Source: Bugula neritina (lineage: Eukaryota; Bryozoa; Gymnolaemata; Cheilostomatida; Bugulidae). From it: a DNA stretch of 64,000 nt. The notes beneath the pieces were generated by a model that saw nothing but the letters and a program-made list of their open reading frames with translations, was not told the DNA's origin and made no database searches. Of the stretch, positions 45,764-56,501 are shown piece by piece; positions within the stretch are counted from its first letter, which is position 1; every line of letters begins with the position of its first letter. Position numbers and translations under genes: made by a program. Location of the stretch: NCBI GenBank assembly GCA_964035545.1, contig OZ037767.1, forward strand, positions 9,414,207 to 9,478,206, read 5' to 3'.

Positions 45764-46864
45764 ATGCCTGTGCCAGAAGGAATAACATAACTGAATAGAT
45801 GAGTGGTTTACGAGTTTATACTTACCAGTTAATGCACAGCAATGCATAGTTAAATTAAAACGAAAACTATTATTACAGAAGTGAATCAATAAACAATAAA
45901 TTGCACAAAAACATCTGAGTAAAAACTTTTACCAATAAATCAAACTACCTTAAAACTATAGGTGTATAAATATAACCTGATAAGTCTTAAGAATACTTGA
46001 TATAACTTGAATTCGAAAACTTAAAAGTTTGAAAGTATAGTCCTATCATGATCAAGTAATCATATAAGTTGTGAACCAATTAGGACTTCTTATATAATAA
46101 TCATTCACATTAACTCAAGTCCCCAAGTCAATTGGAAGCAGTAGAAATTCATGAGTTGATAATCTCCCTCCACAAACCTCAGCCCACAACTCTTTGAAAG
46201 GCTATGTGATCGAGTGACATGAGCTAGCTAAGAATTTCAATTGATGATTTTTAGCAATAGTGAGGAGGTCATTATGGCATTCAATAGACTTTCAAACACA
46301 ACTCAGGACTTCTTTTTTTGTTATAAAGTCTTTGTACATTTAACAAAAATGTTTCCATAACAGCTCATTTCAGAAGCTTTCATTGGTCTTCAAGAGTTGA
46401 CTGTGATGATCGATGACCCATATGCATTAAGGAGATCTGATACTGCAAGAAAGCCCTGCAGTTCTAATTTGTACTTGCAGTTGCCAGTGAACTTTCAGAT
46501 TGATTTCAATTTTGTGAGTATTGATGTTGCTTGAGCTACTCTTACAAGCATTTCATTCTACGGACCTTCTACAGTGACAATCCATCATAGGTATTTAACG
46601 TGGTTTACTGGGTCTGACCATTTTTTTTAATAATTTCATCATTTGTTTAAAACCATCCGTTTTGTTGGCCACTATTTTTGGCACTAAGTTCAAATAGGAT
46701 GACTAGTATTATTTATTAACATACTTTTAAACATTGCACGAGGAATGAAGCTATTTACCACAACAGCTTCTTTTCTCAAACTATATGAAACTTGAGAAAA
46801 AAACGGTAACACACATAGTCCTAAGTGACAACAACTTAGTGATGTGCTGCATTGTTGTCAGTAT
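45764..46864. other. 5' flank of SNAPC4
   Basis: No coding sequence is recognised. This is the region upstream of SNAPC4 exon 1 and should contain its promoter. Much of it has no clear counterpart in unit B, where sequence right after exon 1 passes quickly into trinucleotide repeats. Confidence 0.45.
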
Positions 46865-47380
46865 TACTATTACTAATAGTAAAAATAATAGTGATAGTAC
46901 AGTAGTAGTACTTGCACTGTTACTGTAACTCTTGTTAGTGTTACAGTGACACTGACTAAGTTACTGTTAGAGTTACTAGTGCTAGTAGCACTACTACTAG
47001 TGGTAATAATATTAGACAAATACTAATAATAATAGTAATAGTTACTGTTAGCATTAGTATTACTATTGCTATTAGTATTACTATTACATTACAGTTAGTA
47101 TTAGTATTACAATATACTAATACTATAACTTATACTATAAGTATAAGTATAATTATACTAAAAGTAAATACTATTTCAAGTACTAGTGTGAGCGTCTAGA
47201 CTCTAGAGTCTAGTACTTGTAGTAGTAGTAGTATAAATATTACAATTAGTATTAGTATAACTATTAGTATTACTATTACTATTAGTATTACTATTACTAA
47301 TAGTAATACTAATACTAATAGTAATACTTATAGTATTAGTATTACTATTAGACTTAGTGTTAGTGTATTACTGTATACTA
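46865..47380. repeat. degenerate (ATTAGT/ACTAAT) repeat tract
   Basis: Mixed TAC, AGT and ATT trinucleotide and hexanucleotide runs, including both orientations, so local hairpins are possible. A related tract lies at 62075-62520 in unit B. Confidence 0.85.
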
Positions 47381-48539
47381 ATACTTTAAATCGGGTTACT
47401 GTTGATAATATTTAATAAATATCAACTTTGTAATACTTAAAAGCTAAAAACATAACATAAAGATTAGGAGGTAGAACTCCGGGTTATTTATATTATTATA
47501 ATTACTAGTACTAGTAGTATTACTATTTAGTATTTATGGACTTGTTATTTTGAACACCATCAATTCTGAAGGCTCAAAGCGAAAGTGCAAGCACATTTAC
47601 GCTAGCGACTAGTGCGCGAAAATATTATAAATACGCTCCCGAATACAACTAGAGTCATTTGCTCCTATTTTTAAAAGTTAATGTAATTAATCCCTCTTAC
47701 TTTAACGCGAACGTACTACACTAATCAGCATCATGCAGATCAACGAGATTATTTTATTCAACTTGTTCATTTGAAAATGCGCTAAGATGATGGAAAATTT
47801 GTTTTGATTTTAAAGTAACTCAAATATAAACCGAAGAAAAAACTTTTTATGATAGTCGCGTACTAACAAAACTGCCAATTTCACAAAACATTCGGTTCCT
47901 TGGCAAAGAGATGCAAACTTTTTTACGTCGTAGTCCATCCCTATGCCTATCTTATGCATTAGACAGAGTAAAAGCAAGCTCACGGTTTTGTTATGCTGTA
48001 CGTTTTATTAGCACTAAATGTGATAGTAACTCACCACACATGAAACCTGAAAAACTCTGAACGTCAGTAAAGTAATTTCTCAACACAATGTTGGTAGGAC
48101 TAGGAATACTCACTCATACTGTAACCATTGCCATTGTCATGTGGCCGTGAATGGCATTATGCTTACGATCATTGCAGTGAGTGAGACTATGAGTATGACT
48201 ATGAGTTATGGGTATCACTATCAATATGAGTATCACCACGATACTGACTATGACCATCACTATCAGTATGAGTATGACCTGGAGTAGCCTAGGAGTATGT
48301 CAAGGCAAGGTGAAACTGAAGATGTAGTCGTAGGACTTGGAGTACTGGTACTACTATGTCTACTAGTGCTACTAGGTAGTAGTACTACTACTAGCAGAAA
48401 CACTAACTAGTGCTACTTAAGTTGTGTAGTACTAATAGTTGTAGTTACACTTACAGTTGCTGTTAGTATTACTATTAGTAATTGTAACACAAGTAGGTAG
48501 TAGTGGTAGTGGTAGTGGTAGTGGTAGTAGTAGTAGACT
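47381..48539. other. non-coding right end of unit A with simple repeats
   Basis: No gene is seen. The stretch shares blocks with 62521-63620, including the AAGCAAGCTCACGGTTTTG-like segment. It carries GAGTATGACTAT-type repeats (about 48180-48290) and GTAGTGGTAGTGG repeats to 48539. Homology to unit B fades near 48420. Confidence 0.6.
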
Positions 48540-48655
48540 GTATTTTTTTTATACACACATTTGTATACATAAGCCATAACATGCGGGTCCAGCCCTTTCT
48601 CGAGACCTCTGGAATTTCTTTGAATGCAGACCTGTGTGATACAAGGGAGCATGGT
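48540..48655. mobile_element. degenerate MITE copy 3 (partial)
   Basis: The order TACACACAT, CATAAGCCA, GGTCCAGCCC, GACCTCTGGAATT, AAGGGAGCATGG follows the right two thirds of the MITE at 12251-12459, with many changes. The left terminus is not recognisable. Confidence 0.5.
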
Positions 48656-49247
48656 TTAGCTATAGAGTTATCTCCTTTGAGAACATAACTGACAATGTTT
48701 TGATTGGATTTGTAGCAGTGTCTATGACGAATTGACGACTGTGTACCTAATCCGCATGAATATCCTGAGAAAGCTTGCTATTTTGTCATATTGTCTGTGA
48801 CTGAAGTTTTATTAACATTTCAAGAAGATAGTATTGTGGTTCCAGTCGTGTCTTTTCACTTCTGTTTCATTGATTTTTCACAAAATTCAGAAGATTTTTT
48901 ATATAGGATATTTGATAAAATTATAGTTACTAAAATATAGGTACATCATACATGCAGGCAGCAGAACATTTACTGAGTTTCTTATTATTCTCTCATGAAC
49001 GCATGGGTATCATAAGTTATGGTGCCAACTCTTTCACAATCTACTGCCTGAACTTCTTATTAGGACTTCACACAGTGATAGTGACTATAAAATTGCATGA
49101 GTTCTTGCAATCTAGCTGATATAAAGTATCCATGTCTGCTACTTATTAGAGATGCAGACGCTAGTAGTACTGAAGATGAGCGGAAAGACAGGGATCAGTA
49201 TTTATCAACAATTTAATAGCTGGCAGGTCTGATCATTGTCTTACAGA
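48656..49247. other. non-coding, nothing recognised
   Basis: No conserved exon is seen. The right end may contain the beginning of the Harbinger element that follows, but its terminal repeat could not be identified. Confidence 0.4.
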
Positions 49248-50566
49248 AGACACCTTCTTGGTATGATAATGTGTTGTTTTCTGCCAACAATCAACGCTTA
49301 TGGTCAGGAAATTTTCGTATGCCCCAGCAAACAATAACAGAGTTGTGTCTGATTTCAGAAGAGGCCATGAGCCCAACGGAATGTACGGTCAGGGAGCCTA
49401 TTTTATTCTTGAAGAGGTATGTCAAGCTGTTTTTTTGACTAAGTTATGATTTTCATGAAGTACTGTATTTTTTTTTCTTCAAATTTATAACCATAATAGA
49501 ACCAATTTAAAATTCTACAAAAAACGTAATATTCAGTGCTTAACCTACTGGAATTTAGATTTTCAGAAGTTAGTGGACAATTGTTTTTTAAATACTTTGT
49601 TGTTTCTTATCTGATATTAAATGTTGCAGGATTTGTATTGCCATGTACAAATTGGCTAGCTGTGCAGAGTACAGAGTGGTTGCTGAGAATTTCGGAGTCA
49701 GTAAGATCACAGTGCACAGTTGTGTGTATTTATTCTGCATTGCTATAGGTGATAAGAAAAGGGAGTTTATCATTCGGTACAGTCTAGATGATTCCAAACA
49801 GCCCGCATATCAAACAGAACAAAGATATGGCTATCCACAAGCAATAGGAGCCATTGATGGCTGTCATATCCTCATTACAGCTCCATCTCACTGAATGAGT
49901 GACTTTATTTGTAGAAAAGGCTGGCCTTCATTAGTGTTACAAGCTGTGGTGGACAGCGATAATATGTTTCAAGATGTATATTGCAACACTCCTTAATCTG
50001 TACACGATGCAACCGTTTATTTGAGATCTCCTCTGCTTGAATTTTTATCAAGAAAGATGCCCGTGAATGACAAACTAATTCAAGGTAGAAAAATCCCACT
50101 GCACTTGCTAGGCTATCCAGCATACCCTATACCTCCATACATTATCAAAGTGTTTGCAGGCCAGAACCTTACTAATAAACAAGAAAACTTTACTGCATAT
50201 CATAGCAGTGCCTGGATGTGTGTAGAAATAGCTTTTGGATGGCTGAAGTCAAGATGGAGGATACTCTCGAAACGTTTCGACATGCATTACACTTTTGTTC
50301 CAAAAGTTGTGAATGGTTGCTGCATTCTCAACAACATACGTGAAAGAGTGACATTGAGTTCCCCTGCCCAACTTCAGCATGATTTACTAACTTTTTCACA
50401 GCTAAATAATCCCTCAGACGACACAGTAGACAGAAGAGCTGTTGAATTTCGCCAAGCCATCGCAGAACATTTGTTCACAGATCTACATTTTAGAAAAACC
50501 ATTTCACCATTAGCCTGTATTTTATGGTTAAAAATACTCTATACTAATAACAGAAATAGATACTAA
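49248..50566 (+). pseudogene. PIF/Harbinger (HARBI1-like) transposase, copy 1, inactivated
   Basis: A first exon (about 49248-49420, containing WSGNFRMPQQTITEL) ends at a GTATGT donor. A second begins about 49631 after TTGCAG and contains a helix-turn-helix (VVAENFGVSKITVHS). The DDE residues of the family are visible: D in GAIDGCHI (about 49856), D in AVVDSDNMFQD (about 49952) and E in CVEIAFGWLKSRWR (about 50225). In-frame stops TGA at 49892-49894 and TAA at 49994-49996 break it. The TAA is shared with the inverted copy at 52323-53056. The last frame (from 50021) is still open for 181 codons. It cannot make a full transposase as it stands. Confidence 0.85.
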
Positions 50567-51040
50567 TTACTGTAATAACTGTTGACATGCTATAATAAGT
50601 CTGTGTAAAGATGCAAATATAAGTATATACAACAAAAATAAATTGTGACAGTCTGATACACTTGACATATTACTGCATTTACTTTTAAAACTTTCACCTA
50701 ACACACTTATAAGAGTATTGCAAAAATACTAAACAGTAAATCAAACAGCCAATGCTTTCAAAAAGTAACTTTTGCTTGTTGCTAATTCTACCATGACAAA
50801 AGTAATGGCGAACTGTTTTCTGTATTCTAAAAGTTTTCTAACCTCCAAAATTTTCCCTATCCAGTTTGGCCACAGATGCATCCACCTCTTTTACCGCTAG
50901 CCTATAACCATAGACCTCTCTCAACTTTTCATATAAGTGCTATGTGGATGGTGAAATGCCTGCAGCAAATGAGTTAGAGAAAACACAAAATTTATGCATA
51001 AACCAGCAATAACAAATATATAAATGTACATGTATTGCTG

Positions 51041-51047
51041 ACCACAG

Positions 51048-51081
<34 letters not shown>

Positions 51082-51087
51082 CTATAT
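51041..51087. repeat. TA/TG microsatellite
   Basis: Adjacent short TA and TG dinucleotide runs inside the Harbinger spacer. Confidence 0.85.
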
Positions 51088-51473
51088 ATAGTTCTATGAC
51101 TAAAAATTGAAAAATTTTGAAAAAGAGAGTATTTATATTTGGTATTGATACTTTTCTGGATGTAATAAACTTATTTATTCATTTTATACTACAAATTCTT
51201 TCACGTATTGCAAGCTACGCCCACCAGGTCGTTGTGTATGGTTGAGTGACTTTGTTTTGAAATTTACATTGTTTATGTATTGCTACGCTGGAATGCGTTA
51301 ACTAGCGTCTGTCAAATGCGCAAGCAAAAATTTACGTCTATGTGAGCACGTGCTAGAAATCTCTTTGCGTTTGTTGAGAAAAGATAACTCTGGTTGTTTT
51401 AAAATTACATATTTCACACATTTCACACCCAAGTTCATCTGTTGGTAAAGTTTAAGTTCGATTTACAAATTTT

Positions 51474-51980
51474 TCAAATGGTCCAGTTTAGGTTGAATTT
51501 CGTGTTGCTTTCTGTTATATTCCAGATGTTTTTGCTGAGTTGTGTGTTGCTGGCTTTTTCTGCATGCAGGAAAGAGGGTTTATGGTTGTCGAATCTGGTT
51601 TTGAAGGTAGTTGAACAGAGCCCTATGTATGATTGGCTGTAGTTATTGTCATGTCTTGTCACATTTTCTTGGTATATTAGGTCTTTGTATAAGCATTTAC
51701 CATTTAATGGACAGTGGGAAGGTTGTTTACAGTTACATTGTGTGTCGATTAGTTTAGCAGTGGTAGTAAGGATGTGTGCAGTTTTAAGTTTGTGTTGGTT
51801 CCAGCCATCAATAATAATATTTTTCATGTTGGGCATGCATGAGTAGCTAATTGTTGTTATGGTTTTCCTATTGAAAATTTTACTTAGTTGGTTTGAGGGT
51901 GGAAAGCATTTGTCGATAATTTGAAGAAATTTTTTTCCTATTTTGGTTTTCACTGTTGAACTAAAAGGTGGGTTGTGTCA
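51474..51980 (-). pseudogene. Penelope-like retroelement fragment: end of RT and GIY-YIG endonuclease
   Basis: A 159-codon frame reads, in order, NPPFS (just upstream), SYSCMPNMKNIIIDG, a cysteine cluster CNCKQPSHCPLNGKC, then DLIYQ and SYIGLC about 18 residues apart, followed by FKTRFDNHKPSF and LSKNIW. That order is familiar from the C-terminal GIY-YIG region following the reverse transcriptase in Penelope-like and related retroelements of marine invertebrates. The RT proper is absent, a stop lies just upstream of NPPFS, and the frame ends early after FNLNWTI. It is therefore a truncated, dead copy. Confidence 0.65.
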
Positions 51981-52322
51981 CAATCTGTTTCTATTTCTAT
52001 TATTTTTGTTGGATTTAGGGGTCAGGTTATATTTTAATTTATAGGCATATCCACTGTTTGAGAGGTCGTCTTGGTATGGTTGTACCACCACCAAACTCTG
52101 CACCATTTAAACCATGAACTGAGCTTCATTTCGCTGCTAAACTTTTTACTTCTATCACTGCAGTAATATGTCAAGTGTAACAGACTGTCACAGTTTATTT
52201 TTGTTGTACATACTTATATTTACAATTTTACACAGACTTATTATAGTACGTTAACAGTTATTACAGTAATTAGTTTCTATTTCTGTTATTCTTATAGAGT
52301 ATTTTTAACCATAAAATACAGG

Positions 52323-53056
52323 CTAATGATGAAATGGTTTTTTAAAATGTAGAGTTGTGACCAAATTTTCTGCTACGGCTTGTCGAATGTCTACAGATTC
52401 CCTGTCAACTGTGTCGTCTGAGAAAATACTTGGCCGTTGAAAAGTTAGTAAATCATGCTGAAGATAGGCAGGGGATTTAACTTTTACTATTTCAGATATT
52501 TTGCTGAAAATGCAGCAACTATTTACAACTTTTGGAAGAAAAGTGTAATGCATGTCGAAACGTTTGGAGAGTATCCTCCATCTTGACTTCAGCCATCCAA
52601 AAGCTATTTCTACACACATCCGGGTACTGCTATGATATGTATTGAAGTTTTCTTGTTTATCAGTAAGGTTCCGACCCACAAACCCTTTGATGATGTATGG
52701 AGATAAAGGGTACCCTGGATCACCTAGCAAGTGCAGTGGGACATCTCTACCTTGAATTAGTTGGTCATTCTGAGGCATCTTTCTTGATAAAAATTCAAGA
52801 AGAAGAGATCTCAAATAAACGGTTGCATCGTGTACAGATTAGGGAGTGTTGCAATATACATCCTGAAACATAAAATCGGTGTCCACTACAGCTTGAAACA
52901 CTAATGAAGACCAGCCTTTCCTACAAATAAAGTCACTCATTCTGTGAGATGGAGCTGTAATGAGGATATGACAGTCATCAATGGCTCCTATTGCTTGTGG
53001 ATGGCCATATCTTTGTTCTGTTTGATAGGCGTGTCGTTTAGCATCATCTAGACTCT
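52323..53056 (-). pseudogene. PIF/Harbinger transposase fragment, copy 2, joined to SNAPC4 exon 13
   Basis: This minus-strand copy retains the catalytic part only: GAIDDCHI, AVVDTDFMFQD and CVEIAFGWLKSRWR. It has the same TAA stop after YCNTP as copy 1 but lacks copy 1's TGA (it reads R in SHRMSD). The N-terminal helix-turn-helix part is missing. Instead, the frame continues upstream without a break into the duplicated SNAPC4 exon 13 (junction about 53055-53058). Confidence 0.8.
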
Positions 53057-55413
53057 GGAGTAATATTCGCTTTGCCTCCAGAATATCAAGTACAGAGTTT
53101 TTCGTTAGACTGGCATCAGGTTTGTCTAGCAACAGTCGTATGCTCTTCCTCTGCAATACAAGGCTTTATTATGTAGGTAATTATTCAACTCTAAATACTA
53201 ACATGGTAGTTATACTAGATTAACACTAGAGAACTTGTGGTTAGACAGAATTCTTATTTATTCGAATGAATGGCTCTAAAGTCTAAACTAATACAAATAC
53301 ACAAATGACATAGCAAGTTGTCACATTATCTGCAGGGCATCAAGTGGCATTGTAAGACAATGCTGGTCCTTTTTAATCAGCTAATAAAATTTAAGTAATC
53401 AATACAAATACTAAGGTAATACTGAGCAATTGCTACTAAGACTAACAGAATCTTTTGCTATAGTTCAAATTTAAAAAATGCCGAAACAAATTTTGTTGAC
53501 CAAGAATTCTTATTACTGTGAGTAATGTTACAATGTGTTACATAAGAATGTATCTGGCAACAACAAAATGGTGAATATGATAATGTTACTAACTAGAGGA
53601 TTTTCGAGATAAAACTCTTGAATTCGCCACAATTGACCCCATTCTATTCTTTCTTGCACTCTCTCTCCAAACTATAGGCTGTGCGTATTCAAAATTATAG
53701 ATTCTATTTCCTTTTTTTTCTTGCTACTCTTTTTTGTTTCAGAGTTTCTGTTCCATCTGCTGCGTATCGCTCATTTTATGCTGACCTGTGAAAGTATAAT
53801 CTACAGAACAAACTTTATAAAACATTGGTGCACCAGTACTCACTCAGATGGGTATAATTACAGAATAATTTTGGTGAAATATTATACAATCTGTCAGGCA
53901 AGAAATAACATATAACAGTAAGTGAATAAATTAGCAGTTGCAGCAATTACTAAAGTGAGCATAGCTTGCAGTTGAATCTCCATCATTTCAACCATAAACT
54001 GCCTTTCGCACTTACGAGGCGAAGCATAACTCTGCACACCTACCTTCTTTAAAATACTTGTCGGTAATAACTCCCTGGTCCTTTCTCCTCTTCAATAACT
54101 TGAGCCGCTGAGTAATACTGTTACCAAACCGTTGAAGGAAATGCTCTTCTCTTAGTTTAGAAATATCATCTAAAGATTCTGAGAAAGAGAGGACAACTAA
54201 GTTAACTGATATATGAAGTGAACGCCAGAAGCTCGATAAACAGCTTGGTGCAAACTGCATAAGAAATAATCTTAAAACGAAGTTTGAATTACATGTACAA
54301 TGAAAATGAATATAAAGAAAATAGTATGGAGTAAGAAGTATTAAGAAATTAAATGCCAAATTTTCAAGGAAAACATCACAAAAATTGGTCAGAGGAGTGA
54401 CACCCGATATTGTTTCGTCAAAAGCGAATGATATCTTTAAACAAAATCTATTGTATAGTTGAGACAAATCTGGAGTAGATATAAATCCAGCAAAAGAAAG
54501 AAAATATCATCACCGCAAAGCCGATCTGGTGTTTTGCAATGATTAAATTCAGCTCACAAGTAGCTCCATGCACACACCACAAGAACACCCACTATGGAGT
54601 CGCATTCACAGGTAGAGAGGTATTTCATTCTAATAGCAGACAAAGATTTCACTCTATTGAGCAGTAGCAGCTGGGAGACTTACATTTCCTTTTGCAATGA
54701 ACATCTGTGTTTTCAGCTGCATCATTTTCATATTCCACCAAGTAGTCATACAGTATTTTCTCTTCTTCCAACGACCATTGTATGAACTTCTTCTCTGGGT
54801 GTAAACCTGTGTGGAAGCGGTCTCTACACGCACTGGAGTTGTGAGTCTTGACGTCAGCTGCAAACCAGTGGATTAACACATTTGCTATTCTTTATTTAGC
54901 TAATTTATTTATATTAATACTTTATTGAATGAATCAAAAGTTTAGTTGATGCAGAAGAATTTGGTTAACACATCAGCATAAAATTTTCAAGGCTTGGGTC
55001 AATGTCCAACACATTCAACCAATCTGAAAATTTTAGATATATGTATATAGACAATTGAAATCTAGCAATCTAACGCTTCAAAAAACATTTTCAAGGCTCT
55101 GTAGAACACTTTCAAAACATAACAAAAATGTTGATTTATGTAAATAATGAGAATCTAACAAAATATTTTCAAAGCCATTGTTATTGGAATGCCATTATGA
55201 TCGAAGAAGCCATTTATGCAATATTTAGCTCGTTTGCTAATTTGTTGTTCTGATATATTCTCGATTTTGCTATTGAATCTGTTTTATGCTTCACTATTTC
55301 TACAAAAACTGTTCATTGAATCATATTCGCTCACTCTCAGTTTTAGTCTAACTCTACGTGAGTGCGAGTAATTCTCATTTTCATCTTGCTTTTGGGCCTT
55401 TAAAACAGTCAAG

Positions 55414-55633
55414 ATGAAACTTTGGTTATCAAAAGCGACAAGCTTATTCAAAAGTAAGTAAAATGTTTTTCTAACTATATACTTTAACATTAGACTATAG
55501 CATGTAGACTGTGGCACACTGATATTGATACTCATACTGATATTAGTACTGTTACTGTTGTCATTTGATTGTAGGCTTGTCAGTTGCTGCTATTGCTGCT
55601 ATTGCTAAGTGTTGCACTTGTTATTCAGATTGA
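55414..55633 (+). CDS. candidate two-exon microprotein upstream of TOMM70-B (32 aa)
   Basis: Counterpart of 37972-38182. Exons 55414-55453 and 55575-55633 keep the ATG, the AAAA/GTAAGT donor, a TTGTAG acceptor and the TGA. The peptide starts MKLWLSKATSLFK and ends CCTCYSD. Three extra codons (an AAI-type repeat in the hydrophobic middle) keep the frame. No family is recognised. A TOMM70 leader exon pair is the main alternative. Confidence 0.3.
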
Positions 55634-56501
55634 TTGAAACTGTTAGTTTTAAACTTGGTGATGAAATTATTATTGTCAATCACATATCACTTATTTTTAT
55701 TTATATAACTCTTTAAAATCAGAACAGGTGTCAATTCCAACCACAACTTATTTTTTAACTAAAAATTATATTTTAAAATTCAAGAGTTTTATAGCGCGAG
55801 TTCTTTCTAGTGATAGCAAAGCAAACAAGGCTCTAATAGTAAACTGTTTAGTTGGTCCTATGCCCTACTATGTCACAGAAAAAAGTTTCACTTCCTGGCA
55901 AACCGGTTTCATGCAGCACATAAAGATATGTAAAAAAGCGAAACTACACTTACAGCAAAAGATCTGTATGCACAGAAGTGCGCTCTTTTGAGCAAAAACG
56001 TTATTAACAAATAAGTTTAGTGGCTTGTAGCCAAGAGGAAAAAATAAAAAGATGACTAATCACGGCCAGTACTGAAACGAATTTTTAAACTCGTAGTTTA
56101 TCTGAATTGCATGTTTGAATGTTTGGATTGTTTTAGAGCCATTTATACAACTTATAATTAGAAAAACATACATGATTCTGCTCCATATCTAATATCATGT
56201 TGACCTGTTGCTACTACCTTTATATTGTTGTTGGTAGTGACCTTATTTGTATGATCTAACCTGCAGAAGTACATTTATGCTCACTGTGATGTCAAAATAA
56301 TATAAAAAATAGTGTATATCAAGTTTAGTTTTCGTTCAGCTTATGTAAAACAGCATTGAGGTTGATGCTGACTGATCTTTACATATGTTTATCAAGTGAC
56401 TGAGGAAATAAAAATTACATGGAGCGAACAATGAGTGAATTAAAAAATTGAGTGCTGCTATTGTAGTAGCTAACGAAGATGGCTCAAGAAACGTTACCAA
56501 G

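Larger units (their letters stand above)
27635..48420 (+). repeat. segmental duplication, unit A
   Basis: Sequence from SNAPC4 exon 13 to about 1.6 kb past the trinucleotide arrays upstream of SNAPC4 matches unit B (53057-63620) in the same orientation and order. Coding exons and most introns of TOMM70 are nearly identical between units. Segment A 29.77-37.45 kb is absent from B, as is about 44.47-45.59 kb. A is the complete version for SNAPC4 and is probably the older arrangement. Confidence 0.9.
49780..53056. repeat. large inverted repeat made by two Harbinger copies
   Basis: About 49780-50700 matches 52140-53056 in opposite orientation, covering the catalytic part of the transposase and about 120 bp of non-coding tail. 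The arms are about 0.9 kb and the spacer about 1.45 kb. The spacer carries a Penelope-like fragment. Confidence 0.85.
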
